DNA of 64,000 bases from Vreelandella rituensis (lineage in GTDB: Bacteria > Pseudomonadota > Gammaproteobacteria > Pseudomonadales > Halomonadaceae): contig NZ_QPIJ01000001.1 in NCBI RefSeq assembly GCF_003336665.1, positions 300,812-364,811 on the forward strand, read 5' to 3'. The position numbers and the translations under genes were made by a program. Shown here in pieces: positions 1 through 8,995 of the stretch; position 1 is the first letter of the stretch; every line of letters starts with the position of its first letter. Under the pieces are notes generated by a model, which did not search any database, had not been told where the DNA came from, and worked only from the letters and a program-made list of their open reading frames with translations.

Positions 1-64
1 GTTGCGTTACAGGCGTTGCTCGGGCTGGCGCGTGTCGCTCTATCAAGCCTGTGTCTTCTTCCTC

Positions 65-93
65 AATAGGGGTCAGGCGGAAAAAACGGGCGA
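65..93 (-). promoter_or_regulatory. Family B bipartite promoter-like site, left edge
   Basis: Read on the minus strand it is TCGCCC, 13 bases, then GACCCCTATT. It has the same order and spacing as six other sites in the window and points leftward, so it predicts a leftward gene beginning just outside the window. The function is inferred from position only. Confidence 0.45.
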
Positions 94-115
94 AACTTTT
101 TCACTGTCACCGGCG

Positions 116-709
116 TCAGCCCAGAGTCGGCCCGCTAACTGCTTTCCTGCCGGGTGGGGCGGCACGTTCGCTTGCTGTCAGTTTCGCAAGCCTGGGGGTG
201 ACGAAGGCCGCAATGATGGCAAAGTGCGACAGCGCATAATCGGCGTCTTCTTCGTCGTAATTTGAGCAGAAGCCATCGGTGGTTGTTGGCACGGCTTTGC
301 AGGGCTCACCACCGATCACGCTCCAGAACCGGCAGGCATCTTCCACCCGGTGCACGCCGTTGGCGTCGAGAAGCAGTCCTCTTTCAGGATGGTGAAGGCC
401 GCTATGGACGGGAGCTCCACCGCCTGCGGTTCGGATCATCACGACATTCTCCACATCGAGGCGGTCGGCAAGCGCTGCCGTGAGCGAATGGCAGTCACCG
501 TGAGCCAGGCCCATGATGCAGCTTTCAAGATCATTGCCCTCGGGGGAGTTGAGGGCGTCGGAAAAGCTGTCGCTATGCTCCAGCGGTTCAGCGAAGGGGG
601 CAATCTCGCCGCGCAGGAAGGCTCTCGCAAAATCGAGACCGGCGCGATGCAGGGGGCAGTCAGCGGTGGCTGCGGGCGACAAGAGTGCGGGCGGGATGCG
701 TTGATCCAT
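116..709 (-). CDS. Hypothetical protein, 197 aa
   Basis: I do not recognise this family. The protein is 197 residues, soluble-looking and acidic in the middle, with no signal peptide or membrane segment. Residues around 65-110 (a GLAHGDCHSLTAALADRL stretch followed by a HSGLHHPERGLLLDANGVHR stretch) have scattered His, Cys and Asp that might form an active site, but no named motif is visible. It begins at ATG 709, 38 bases from the family B site at 747-780, and the pilus terminator at 782-806 separates it from the upstream operon. It is therefore probably its own transcription unit. The ribosome binding site is weak (CAGGT). That it is a gene is likely from the coherent frame and promoter context; the function is unknown. 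Confidence 0.6.
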   Translation of the reverse strand: MDQRIPPALLSPAATADCPLHRAGLDFARAFLRGEIAPFAEPLEHSDSFSDALNSPEGNDLESCIMGLAHGDCHSLTAALADRLDVENVVMIRTAGGGAPVHSGLHHPERGLLLDANGVHRVEDACRFWSVIGGEPCKAVPTTTDGFCSNYDEEDADYALSHFAIIAAFVTPRLAKLTASERAAPPGRKAVSGPTLG

Positions 710-746
710 GTCGGTACCTGTTGGGCATGTGGCGAGGCGTCATACA

Positions 747-780
747 CCCCTATAGGGGTCAGGGCATAGGGAGCGGGCGA
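747..780 (-). promoter_or_regulatory. Family B bipartite promoter-like site before the 709 gene
   Basis: On the minus strand it reads TCGCCC, 14 bases, then GACCCCTATAGGGG, the last twelve bases forming a perfect palindrome (747-758). It ends 38 bases before the ATG at 709, the same distance as the site at 63212 has from its gene. Confidence 0.5.
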
Positions 781-781
781 C

Positions 782-806
782 AAAAAAACCGGCCTGAGCC
801 GGTTGA
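782..806 (-). terminator. Rho-independent terminator of the pilus operon
   Basis: On the minus strand, AACCGGC, loop TCAG, GCCGGTT, followed by a run of T. It lies about 25 bases beyond the stop of the PilT-like gene, the last gene of the leftward pilus operon. Confidence 0.85.
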
Positions 807-829
807 AGATGACGCAAGCTTGCTGCTGC

Positions 830-2056
830 TTAACTCAGCCGCTTGAAGAAGCCGCCTGAGGGCGCATCCGAAGCGACGTTGCGGTCATTGCCTGCGGGAG
901 ACTCAGGAATGATATTGCCGCCCTGGGTAAGCATCTCGAGGGTCTGCTTGAAGCTGTAGTAACAGCCGGTGCTTTCCTTGCCGAGCCCTTCGAGGGTGCC
1001 GGCAATCTGGTGAAAGCGCCCTTCCTGGATGGTGGCGCGAATCCCGCCCTGCCCTTCGGGGATAATCACAAGCTCGGGGTGCAGCACCCGCCCCGGCCTG
1101 CCGCCGCCCACTGGCAGCAGCTGCTGGCTGATGATCCCCACCAGGCTTTCGGCCAGCTGGGAGCGAATCATGCTCTGCTGCTCCACCGGGTAGGTCTCGA
1201 TGATGCGGGTGATGGATGAACGCGCATCGCGGGCGTGAAGGGTGCCCAATACGAAGTGACCGGTTTCCGCCGCCCTGAGCGCCAGGGAGATGGTTTCCAG
1301 GTCTCGAAGCTCACCAATCATGATCACGTCCGGGTCTTGGCGCAGCGCGCCCTTGAGACCGTCAGCGAAGCTCGAGGCATCAATGCCAATCTGGCGGTGG
1401 CGCACGATGCTTTCTCGGGAGGCATGCCAGTATTCGATGGGATCTTCGAGGGTCAGTATCAGGCGTTTTTCGCGGCGATTGATCAGATCCACCAGGGCCG
1501 CAAGCGTCGAACTCTTGCCCGAGCCTGTGGCCCCGGTAGTAAGAAAGAGGCCCGTCTTGCGCTTGGTCAGCGCTTCAAGCGGGGCTTTGAGTGAAAGTAA
1601 TGAACTGGGAATCAGGTTTTCAAGCTGTGGAATTTTAGACGGGAGTGCCCGCAATGCCACCCCAAAGCCTTCCATGTCACTCTCATAGAGCGACATACGC
1701 CAGTTGCCCATTTCCCCGAGACGCAAGACTTCTTCGATGTCGGCCATCGACTTGCGGTAAGGGCTGCTGTTGTCGGCGACAAGGGCATCCAGACGATGAA
1801 TCAGACGCTGGTTCAGGGGGTTGTCCCCGTCGAAGGTCTTGAGCATGTCGTTGATGGCCGCGAACAGCGAATGCCCCTTGTCGGCGACCGACATCAGGGG
1901 AACCATCGCGTCTTTGAGCTCATCCGGCACCTTGAGGGGCTGGATAAGACCGCCGATACGGGCCTGGGCACCGGTGAAGGTACCGAAATGAAAGTCGCTA
2001 GCGCCGGCCTCGACTGCGGAGGCCAGGACGTGGGCGAGAACATTGGGGGGTGACAT
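830..2056 (-). CDS. PilT-like type IV pilus ATPase
   Basis: Secretion-superfamily ATPase of the PilT/VirB11 class, expected to power pilus retraction at the cytoplasmic face. The Walker A motif GATGSGKSST lies near residue 180, followed by an Asp box (LTLEDPIEYWH), a Walker B region (PDVIMIGELRD) and a His box (GHFVLGTLHARD). Length (about 408 aa) is slightly above typical PilT (about 345-370) because of an extended C-terminus. I chose ATG 2056 because AGGAG lies 8 bases upstream; a GTG at 2065 also has a usable AGGAG. It is the last gene of the pilus operon, just before a strong terminator. It lacks the tetracysteine zinc motif present in the PilB-type ATPase at 6134-8062, which supports the PilT assignment. 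A retraction ATPase in a type IVb operon of this kind is uncommon. Confidence 0.88.
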   Translation of the reverse strand: MSPPNVLAHVLASAVEAGASDFHFGTFTGAQARIGGLIQPLKVPDELKDAMVPLMSVADKGHSLFAAINDMLKTFDGDNPLNQRLIHRLDALVADNSSPYRKSMADIEEVLRLGEMGNWRMSLYESDMEGFGVALRALPSKIPQLENLIPSSLLSLKAPLEALTKRKTGLFLTTGATGSGKSSTLAALVDLINRREKRLILTLEDPIEYWHASRESIVRHRQIGIDASSFADGLKGALRQDPDVIMIGELRDLETISLALRAAETGHFVLGTLHARDARSSITRIIETYPVEQQSMIRSQLAESLVGIISQQLLPVGGGRPGRVLHPELVIIPEGQGGIRATIQEGRFHQIAGTLEGLGKESTGCYYSFKQTLEMLTQGGNIIPESPAGNDRNVASDAPSGGFFKRLS

Positions 2057-2107
2057 TGCGGGCACTCCTATCTCTCCTTTTAGAGGTTCAATGTGGATCG
2101 ATCAGGC

Positions 2108-2749
2108 TTACGCCTCGTAGTCGACCGTCCAGGTGCAGTCGCAGTCGGTTTGCTTGAATCCGCAGTTGTCGCCGTGGATGTCATGGTCACCGTCAAGCGA
2201 AAAGACGCTGGAATAATCGGTCACGGTGTAGTTGCCATGGCCGATGGCTTGGCTCAACAGTTCCTGCGAAGGCGCATTGGCGCAGGTAGTCTCGGCCTCT
2301 GCTACAGGGGTGCCATGCTTCACGCTGTTGCCATTCTCGCTCGGGAAGGTGTAAGAAAAGGTGATGGTGCCACCTTCCCCTGCGGTCGGCTCCTCAAGCT
2401 CAGGCGTTTCTTCCGGCAGTGCCTGGAGGGTGCTGATCGGTACCCACTGATCCTCAAAGCAGACGTGCAGTGCGAAGCCCTTGCCAGGGGCGTAGCCCAT
2501 GTAGCCTTGCTCGGCATCGCCGTCACAGGAATCGACGGAGGTGTCCTTCAGGCGAACGTAATCGCTGCGCGTAAAGGTGACGTTGTTGGTGCTGGCCGTC
2601 TCGCCGGAACCGGTTTGAGCCGCGGAGTCCAGCTCACCGGTGGAGGTGCCGCCTTCGACCGCCATGACCTGGGTGGATGCCAGCAAAGCGCTGGTTCCCA
2701 GGGCAAGTGCCAGACCGATAAGGCCGGCCTTGAGGGGGTTTGCTTTCAT
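2108..2749 (-). CDS. Secreted acidic protein in the pilus operon
   Basis: A 213-residue protein with a clear Sec signal peptide: lysines near the start, the hydrophobic run LIGLALALGTSALLA, and likely cleavage after QVMA near residue 30. The mature part is acidic and Ser/Thr/Gly-rich with about seven cysteines, several near the C-terminus (NCGFKQTDCDCTW), which suggests disulfides in the periplasm or on the pilus. ATG 2749 is preferred over the upstream start at 2785 because AGGAGC sits directly upstream and the signal peptide then starts correctly. It lies between two pilus genes, so it may be a pilus-associated or tip protein. I recognise no family. Confidence 0.7.
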   Translation of the reverse strand: MKANPLKAGLIGLALALGTSALLASTQVMAVEGGTSTGELDSAAQTGSGETASTNNVTFTRSDYVRLKDTSVDSCDGDAEQGYMGYAPGKGFALHVCFEDQWVPISTLQALPEETPELEEPTAGEGGTITFSYTFPSENGNSVKHGTPVAEAETTCANAPSQELLSQAIGHGNYTVTDYSSVFSLDGDHDIHGDNCGFKQTDCDCTWTVDYEA

Positions 2750-2831
2750 GTGATGCTCCTTCTTCTTACTGTGGATGACTGCCATGGGGCAGTCGCTTGT
2801 CGGGCGTTACCGCCGCCCGAAAATCGTTGTG

Positions 2832-3431
2832 TCAGCCGTCGAGCGTGAGAACCACCTCTTGCTGCCAACCACGGCTATGCCGGGCATGCAGGGTTATTTT
2901 CCGCTCGGTGACGGCATGCACGACAGGGACGATAAGCTCGAAGTGGTGGTTGCCATCGTGGTCGGAAAAACGGGTCTTGAGCTGCTGGTGCAATGGCTCG
3001 CCCACCTGGTAGGCGATGCCGTTGATGATCGCGCCCTGCTGGTGCGGCAGAAGGGCCTGCACACGGAAGGCGCTGCGATGACGTTCCAGGAAATTGATCG
3101 GATCGACCTCGCGTGCCGACTCTTCTTCATCGTCGGTCTCGACAGTTCTTGTCTGAAGAAAGGCCGGCGCGGTCAGGGTGCTTGCGCTGGCCATGGCGCC
3201 GAAGGCTTCGTTGAGGTTCACCCCTTCCATTGAGACGAGGGCAATGCCCTTTCGCGCCTCCACCAGTACCGGGTAGAACCCTTGCGGGGATGCCTTGTGT
3301 TCAGCTGAACTGGTAAGTTTTGGCTGGAATACCTCGAGACTTGCCAGATGCAGGTCGAGCATTTCCACACCCCGATAAAGGCCGCCAAGCGCCATGCCGC
3401 CAATCAGAAGGGCTTTGAATTTCGGGCTCAT
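2832..3431 (-). CDS. Pilus-operon protein of unknown family, 199 aa
   Basis: A 199-residue protein with one short N-terminal hydrophobic segment (ALLIGGMALGGLY), so probably anchored in the inner membrane with a periplasmic domain. Its start overlaps the previous gene by ATGA, with GAGGTG upstream, which indicates translational coupling. By position and topology it could be the PilP-type periplasmic linker between platform and secretin, but there is no sequence motif I can name. The C-terminal half (about residues 120-199) is beta-rich in appearance. Confidence 0.6.
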   Translation of the reverse strand: MSPKFKALLIGGMALGGLYRGVEMLDLHLASLEVFQPKLTSSAEHKASPQGFYPVLVEARKGIALVSMEGVNLNEAFGAMASASTLTAPAFLQTRTVETDDEEESAREVDPINFLERHRSAFRVQALLPHQQGAIINGIAYQVGEPLHQQLKTRFSDHDGNHHFELIVPVVHAVTERKITLHARHSRGWQQEVVLTLDG

Positions 3432-3982
3432 GCATCACCTCGATCACGCAGTAGCATGCAGACATTGCTTAGTTCGGCTTCACCGAGCTCGCGGTCACCG
3501 TAAATAGTCAGGCCGTCAAAGGTGATGTCCTCGGCGCGGGCCATCTCGCCCAGGCCCTGCATCAGCTTGGTGTAGTCCTCGGCCTGCACCAGCAGTCGAT
3601 CACCCTGGGAAGCCACGCAGACTTCGATCAGGCCGATGTGCTGTTTCTTCACCAGGAAAGGGCTATCGCTGGTCAGATGGAATTGGCCGAGATCGCTGGC
3701 CAGCCCAAACCGGCGTAAATTCAGTAAGCGATAAAGGCCCAGCACGTCCTTGGCTTCATTGATGTGGCGAAAGCCGTGATCCCAGTCCTTGGCCTGAGCG
3801 GAAAGCTCTTCGTAGGTATCCAGGTGATGAGCAACCTGAACATTGATCCGCTCCTGGCGATCAGCCTTGTCCTGCAAGGTCTGCTGGGCCTTGGTGGCGG
3901 AGTGCGCGAGCAGCCCGCTGGCCAGAAATGTCATCAGGGTGATCATCGGCAGTAGCGCGGTGCTTTTCTTGACGTTATTCAT
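3428..3982 (-). CDS. Pilus-operon membrane protein with coiled segment, 184 aa
   Basis: Starts at ATG 3982, overlapping the end of the preceding PilO-like gene by 8 bases; longer upstream readings in this frame only run antisense-like through that gene. The protein has one N-terminal membrane segment (ALLPMITLMTFLASGLLAHSA) followed by a charged, probably helical stretch (residues about 30-70) and a C-terminal domain. This bitopic layout resembles PilN/PilO-type platform proteins, and it is the second of two such proteins in tandem. The assignment rests on layout, not a motif. Confidence 0.65.
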   Translation of the reverse strand: MNNVKKSTALLPMITLMTFLASGLLAHSATKAQQTLQDKADRQERINVQVAHHLDTYEELSAQAKDWDHGFRHINEAKDVLGLYRLLNLRRFGLASDLGQFHLTSDSPFLVKKQHIGLIEVCVASQGDRLLVQAEDYTKLMQGLGEMARAEDITFDGLTIYGDRELGEAELSNVCMLLRDRGDA

Positions 3983-5090
3983 TGCCGACGACCTCCACCA
4001 CAAAGGCGCGAGTGGCGCCGCGCTCACTGATGCCACGTTGGCGGGACAGGCGCATGGACATGCCGGAGTTACGGCTAAGCTCCCCCAGTACATCCCTGCC
4101 CTGTTCAAGCGCGGGTATTTGGGTGTTACTCGGCACCACAATGTCCAGTCGGCTCCTGATGCCGGTCTCGGCCTGAGCGATCTTGGGTAGCATCTCGATG
4201 CGCTGAATCTGGGCGGCGGGGATCTGATGGATGGCCCCTGCCAGGCGAAGGGCGTTGTCCACGTGGAGAACCTGGCTATCGTCACGCTCTTGACGCACGA
4301 ACTCGCTTTGCGCCTGGAGCACATCAAGGCTGATGCGATTGCTGGTCTCGCGGGTCATGCGCAGCTGCAAGCGCTCTGCCACCTGATGGGCGTCACGGTA
4401 TTCGAGGTAGGGCGTTCCCACGGTATAGGCGTAGTACCCGGCCCCGGCGACAACCACCAGCAAGGGGATCATCAGGTGACCCTGTAGCCCTTTGCCGGGG
4501 GCCAGGCGCGTGGGCATGATGAAGCGCAGCAGGGGGCTTTGGGGGCCGTGGTAGCGATCGATGCCCACGCCTTTCCATTCCGGCAAGGGGTGGCATTGCT
4601 CGATACTGCATTCTGGAAAGGTTTCGCGGATGCTCTGGATGGTATTGCGCACCAGGTCATCAAAGTCGATCGCGGGTGACGGCGGCAGGAAACGCTCGGC
4701 CACGTCCTTGAGCTTGCCGCTCTGGAACACCATCATCAGCAGGTTCGTACCGGTTTCGTCCTGCTCGCCACCGAGCATCACCACGACCTTGCGCGTCCGA
4801 TGAGAGCGCCAGAGCCCCAGGCGAAGATAGCCTTCGGCCATGAGTTTCACGCGCCCTTTTGACTCGGTGACTTCATCATCGACGTAGATGTGCAGCTGGC
4901 TACGCGCCCGCCCCATGCGCAGCGGCGATTGAGCGGAAAGGCTTTTCACCCAGGTCATGTTTTTCGGACGTTCGTCATCAAGGCTCAGGTAGACGCTGCG
5001 CCCGACCAACGTGGCGGTATCACCCTTGGTGGAGGGGTCGGCGCCCGCGTCTTTTGGGTGACGCTTGAGAGAAGGCAGTCTGATGCGCAC
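3975..5090 (-). CDS. PilO-like pilus assembly protein
   Basis: A 371-residue bitopic protein: about 215 cytoplasmic residues, one membrane segment (GHLMIPLLVVVAGAGYYAYTV), a helical stretch, then a periplasmic domain. This is the arrangement of PilO in thin-pilus (R64-type) and TcpD/BfpC-like systems, where it links the ATPase to the secretin. It begins with GTG at 5090; the stop of the platform gene and this start overlap as TAGTG, and GGGAG lies upstream. Gene order (platform protein just before it) supports the role. The family name is by analogy. Confidence 0.6.
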   Translation of the reverse strand: MRIRLPSLKRHPKDAGADPSTKGDTATLVGRSVYLSLDDERPKNMTWVKSLSAQSPLRMGRARSQLHIYVDDEVTESKGRVKLMAEGYLRLGLWRSHRTRKVVVMLGGEQDETGTNLLMMVFQSGKLKDVAERFLPPSPAIDFDDLVRNTIQSIRETFPECSIEQCHPLPEWKGVGIDRYHGPQSPLLRFIMPTRLAPGKGLQGHLMIPLLVVVAGAGYYAYTVGTPYLEYRDAHQVAERLQLRMTRETSNRISLDVLQAQSEFVRQERDDSQVLHVDNALRLAGAIHQIPAAQIQRIEMLPKIAQAETGIRSRLDIVVPSNTQIPALEQGRDVLGELSRNSGMSMRLSRQRGISERGATRAFVVEVVGNE

Positions 5091-6121
5091 TAGATTCTCC
5101 CTGTGGATGCGATCATTTCTATTAACATTGCCGCCATGGGGGTCACGATCATGCCGGCGGCCATGGCAATGGCGATCAGCTGCGCGACAAAGATCACTTG
5201 CCCCAGCCGACGCGTGCCCTGCCAGATCAACTCCGGGGATACACGCTCCAAGGATTCATCCAGTCGCCCGGTCTGGGCGGCCGTGATAAAGGCGGTGGTG
5301 ATAAAGAACGGCAACCACTGCTTGCGTGGATCGTCGTCGTCCAATTTGTCGGTGTTGACGGTGGTCTCGAGCGCGACGTTTTTCGCCAGATCGCTGCTGA
5401 TTCGCTGGATGGCTTCCCGCATGGGCTCGGGCAAGGTGCGCTCGGTAATCATTAGGGATTCGCGGGTACCCAGGCCGGACTTCACGCACAGGGCGACGTA
5501 GCGCGCCCAGAGGCCAAAGCGCAGATCGGCTATGGCTTTATTGAGAAAGGGAATCTTGAGGATGACCGTCTGCGCCCAGGGTTTGAAACCGGGGCGAGTC
5601 ATACCGAAAACGATGGCAGCTAGGGTGCCGACAATGCTGATGCCCAGCATGTAAAGATTCTCGACCACATAGTCCTTGGCGGTAAGCGAGAACAGCATGA
5701 TGCCAGCGACCTTATCGCGCCCCAGGGCCTCGGCAATGTTGGGCATGACCTGCAAGAGGAAGAACAGCCCCACTATCATCCCGGAAAATGCCATCCCCAG
5801 GGGGTAATAGATCTTGGCAAGCTGGCCCATCACGTCGTCCTCGATGAGCTGGGCGTCGTAGATCCCGCGCAGCACTTCCTCCACCTGCCCCGCTTGCTCA
5901 CCGGCTTTAAGCACCTCGACCAATGAGGGTGGCCAGGCTTCCTTCATCACCTCCGACAGAGCGCGGCCGTCATTGACGGAGAGAACGCCGTTGTGCCAGA
6001 GCAGCTTGTGCGCCGGCATGGTCAGTTTCATGCGCTCAAGGGATTCGCTCAACGGCATGCCGGCAGCGAGAAACCCTGCCAGCAGGCGTGAGGAAAGCTT
6101 GATTTCGTTGCGTTTCATCAT
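5090..6121 (-). CDS. PilC/PilR-type inner-membrane platform protein
   Basis: A 343-residue member of the T2SS GspF/PilC family, the inner-membrane platform on which the assembly ATPase acts. Hydrophobic segments are visible near residues 110-125 (GMAFSGMIVGLFFLLQVM), 165-180 and at the C-terminus (VAQLIAIAMAAGMIVTPMAAMLIEM). Two repeated cytoplasmic regions contain the typical G..L..SLE (ASGMPLSESLERM-like) and G.L.E.LE (TGRLDESLERV) signatures. It starts 12 bases after the ATPase gene, as tandem ATG codons at 6121 and 6118, with no strong Shine-Dalgarno sequence, so it is probably translated by coupling. Length matches the family. Confidence 0.88.
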   Translation of the reverse strand: MMKRNEIKLSSRLLAGFLAAGMPLSESLERMKLTMPAHKLLWHNGVLSVNDGRALSEVMKEAWPPSLVEVLKAGEQAGQVEEVLRGIYDAQLIEDDVMGQLAKIYYPLGMAFSGMIVGLFFLLQVMPNIAEALGRDKVAGIMLFSLTAKDYVVENLYMLGISIVGTLAAIVFGMTRPGFKPWAQTVILKIPFLNKAIADLRFGLWARYVALCVKSGLGTRESLMITERTLPEPMREAIQRISSDLAKNVALETTVNTDKLDDDDPRKQWLPFFITTAFITAAQTGRLDESLERVSPELIWQGTRRLGQVIFVAQLIAIAMAAGMIVTPMAAMLIEMIASTGRI

Positions 6122-6133
6122 GGGTCGTGTCCG

Positions 6134-8062
6134 CTATGTCAGCACTGATCCGAGTTCGACGCGCCCCTCATGGAGCAGCGTCATCACCGAATCGAGAAGG
6201 GTCAGGGAGCGGTGTCGGGCGACCTCGGCGTGTTTTGCCTGGCGCTGAACCACCATATCCATCGTGTCGTCACGTGCCTGGCGGGTCATGGGCAATGACT
6301 CGCAGATGGGCAGCTGGCCGTTGTAGCCGTTGCGGCACTCGTTGCAGCCGTCCTTGTTGGCACGCACCACGGTTTCCGGCAGCGTGGCCTTTTCCCCCAT
6401 GCGCGCCAGGTAGCTGTCAAACAGCCATTGTTCTTCTTCGGTTGATGGGGTGCGCTCAGAGCAGTGAGGGCAGACGGTCTTGATCAGGCGCTGCGAGATC
6501 ACCAGGCTTACCGCCTCGATCAACTGAAAGGCTTTGGTTTCGGGCACCAGGCGCCCGAGCAGATCAATGCCGGACACGGTGTCGTTGGCGTGCAGCGTCG
6601 AGACCACCACGTGCCCGGAGGACGCCGAGTCGACGCAGATTTCGGCGGTTTCCATGTCGCGGATCTCGCCTACCCAGATCATGTCCGGATCATGTCTTTT
6701 AAATGCGCGCAGCATCTGCTCGAGTCGCCCGGCCTGCCCTTCCTTGGCAGAAGGCTCGAACTGAATCACGCCGGCGATGTGGCGCTCGATGGGATCTTCG
6801 AGCGACAGGCGTTTGCGCTTTTCGCCGAAAATATTGACGTGTTCGTTGATGGCGCCAGCAATGGTGGTCGATTTACCCGAGTTGGTCGGCCCCACCACGA
6901 TGATCAGCCCGCTGGTCAGGCGCATGGCGAGGCTGAGATCTTTAATCACCTGCTCGGGCAGGCCCAGGGCTTTGACCTCGATGGGCTTGCTGGTCTGGGG
7001 CAGCACGCGCAGGGAGATCGACATGCTGTTGTTGAGATCGCCGCGGTGGTTGGTGGGGATGAACGAGCAGCGCAGAAAGCAGGCCCCAACCGATGAGCGA
7101 TAGGCGATACTGCCGTCTCGAGGCTCGGAGATGCGGGTAGCCTGGGTGGGGTTGGCGCCCGATTGGGTCATCAAAAACCGCTTGATGCTGCTCGCCATCT
7201 CCGGTGAGTAGCTGGAAAGCCCTTCGGGAGTCACCAGATCGCCGTAACGGCGCACGGCCACTTCATAGCCGCCGTTGCGTGCCGGCATCAGCGAAATGTC
7301 GTTGATTTCTTCGGCCAGGCAGTAGTCGAGCAGCCGTGCCAGGTCTTTCTCCACCGGGGAGATGTTGGTGGCGGTCTTGGACACCACCCACTCGTTGGCG
7401 TAGCGGCCGACGCCGGTGGTGTTTTCGTCGCTGGATTGAAGCTCGCGCAACGCCTTGGCGACCGACAGGGGGTGACTCAGGGCGACATGCAGCTCACCGC
7501 CATGCAGGTTGACGACTTCCTGATAAATCGCGCTATTAAGGACTTCGCCACGGCCCTGAGAGCGGAAACGCGAAAGCTGCGTATAGGTGGCGAACACCAG
7601 GGCCAGCGTACCTTCCGGCTCGGTCAGCACCAGCAGGGCGTCGTATCGGTCGAGTTCGGCTATGACTTCGGGCGAGATCTTGCTCAACACTTCCATTTCC
7701 GCCAAGGGGTAAAACGGCGCTTCGGTGCAGGCGGCCATGTAGCGGTCGGCATCCAGGGCGGTCTGGGGCTCGACGTTCTGGATGTATTCCAGGGTGCGGG
7801 TGTCTTTGGGTTGATCGCTGAGCAGCTCCGAGAGGCGCTCATCCGTGAAGTGTCCGCGAGATACCAGGAATTCCCCGCTGCGCATGCTGCGGGTGGCAAT
7901 CACTTCCTCGGCGGCGGCAATGGCCAGCGGGGTCGCAGTCTTCCAGCCCCACTTGTTGAGTAGTTCTTTAACCTCGCGCGACAGACCGTCGATGGCCCCG
8001 GCAGCGACTTTATCGGTTGCCTGAACGTTTTGAGGAATGATGCGGCTTAACATGCCTGACAT
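6134..8062 (-). CDS. PilB/PilQ-type type IV pilus assembly ATPase
   Basis: A 642-residue GspE/PilB-family ATPase that drives pilus extension. It has an N-terminal MshEN-like region, Walker A GPTNSGKSTT, Asp box LSLEDPIE, Walker B DMIWVGEIRD, His box GHVVVSTLHAND and a CPHC...CNEC zinc tetracysteine near residues 555-600, the feature that separates extension ATPases from PilT. ATG 8062 is chosen because AAGGAG lies 9 bases upstream; the longer reading from 8188 has no such site and overlaps the neighbour. Adjacent to the platform gene as in other pilus systems. Confidence 0.92.
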   Translation of the reverse strand: MSGMLSRIIPQNVQATDKVAAGAIDGLSREVKELLNKWGWKTATPLAIAAAEEVIATRSMRSGEFLVSRGHFTDERLSELLSDQPKDTRTLEYIQNVEPQTALDADRYMAACTEAPFYPLAEMEVLSKISPEVIAELDRYDALLVLTEPEGTLALVFATYTQLSRFRSQGRGEVLNSAIYQEVVNLHGGELHVALSHPLSVAKALRELQSSDENTTGVGRYANEWVVSKTATNISPVEKDLARLLDYCLAEEINDISLMPARNGGYEVAVRRYGDLVTPEGLSSYSPEMASSIKRFLMTQSGANPTQATRISEPRDGSIAYRSSVGACFLRCSFIPTNHRGDLNNSMSISLRVLPQTSKPIEVKALGLPEQVIKDLSLAMRLTSGLIIVVGPTNSGKSTTIAGAINEHVNIFGEKRKRLSLEDPIERHIAGVIQFEPSAKEGQAGRLEQMLRAFKRHDPDMIWVGEIRDMETAEICVDSASSGHVVVSTLHANDTVSGIDLLGRLVPETKAFQLIEAVSLVISQRLIKTVCPHCSERTPSTEEEQWLFDSYLARMGEKATLPETVVRANKDGCNECRNGYNGQLPICESLPMTRQARDDTMDMVVQRQAKHAEVARHRSLTLLDSVMTLLHEGRVELGSVLT

Positions 8063-8076
8063 GGGCGAATCACTCC

Positions 8077-8934
8077 TTAGAAGTACGGCAATCGGTGGGT
8101 GATGGCCTTGCCAAAGGGGCTGCCTTTGGCGCGCAGGGTCAGGACGTGATCGAAGGCGGTGCCGGCGGGTGTGGGGGTAATCTCCCACTCCAGCATTTTT
8201 CCCCAGACGCTCACCACATCAGCGCATTCCACCGGGAGGCTGTCCCACTGCACCACGCTCTCGCAGATGGGATGATCCCCCGCCGCCAGCCCGCCCAGAG
8301 ACGCAGCGATCGAGGTGGAGACCACGCTGTCGCCGGCATCAGGCGTTCCCAGAGGGGTGCCATCGGCGAGCACCAGGGCCGGGAAGCGTCCATGGGCGGC
8401 GTGGTAGAGCGCCAGCCGGTTGGCCAGCACTTGCAGGCGCTGGCGCTGAGCGACGATTTCGTCACCGGCAAACTGGTAAGGCGAGACGCGGCTGAAGGTG
8501 TACTTTTCGGTGGCGAAGATCGGCGGGCACCAGGCGCCGCCGTCAAGCCAGCCCAGGCCGTCGACGTCTTCGCAGGCGCTGAATTCAGGTGCCAGAAATT
8601 CCTCGATGGGCTGCGGCGGCGGCAAGTGAATCAGCATGCCCCGCTCCAGGTTCGGCTTTGTCGCGCTGAAGGCCGCCTTGACGAAATGCACCGAGGGCAT
8701 CGGATGCTCGAGCGCAGCCGCCCAGGCCGGCACGCGGCTGGCAAGGGTGGCGGCATCCGGCATTGCCCGGTGGCGTTTCTGATAAATGGACACATCCTCA
8801 ATGGCGAGTTCGAGCAGGTTGGTGTGCTGCTCGTAGCGGTACCCATCCTGTTGCTCGCGGTAGTGGTCCACGAGCAATAGGGTGTTCACCGAAATAAACA
8901 TGCTGAAACCGACGAGGATCAGTGCAACGAGCAT
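8077..8934 (-). CDS. Pilus-operon protein with N-terminal anchor, 285 aa
   Basis: Starts at ATG 8934 with AGGAG upstream. The first 20 residues (MLVALILVGFSMFISVNTLL) form a membrane anchor; the rest is a soluble domain containing Cys residues near 120, 135 and in the last third. It sits between the major pilin and the assembly ATPase and shares their operon. It lacks the G-FTLIE prepilin signal, so it is not a classical pilin. The position suggests an inner-membrane assembly factor, but I recognise no family. Confidence 0.6.
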   Translation of the reverse strand: MLVALILVGFSMFISVNTLLLVDHYREQQDGYRYEQHTNLLELAIEDVSIYQKRHRAMPDAATLASRVPAWAAALEHPMPSVHFVKAAFSATKPNLERGMLIHLPPPQPIEEFLAPEFSACEDVDGLGWLDGGAWCPPIFATEKYTFSRVSPYQFAGDEIVAQRQRLQVLANRLALYHAAHGRFPALVLADGTPLGTPDAGDSVVSTSIAASLGGLAAGDHPICESVVQWDSLPVECADVVSVWGKMLEWEITPTPAGTAFDHVLTLRAKGSPFGKAITHRLPYF

Positions 8935-8995
8935 ATCGGTCTCCTGTGTGTCCGCCGCCCCGAAGGGCGGCGGGGGTGCTACTTGAGGGGTTGGC

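Noticed and set aside
6464..7096. 210-aa plus-strand frame over the pilus ATPase
   Set aside because: Shadow of the ATPase gene; the opposite strand has the Walker motifs.
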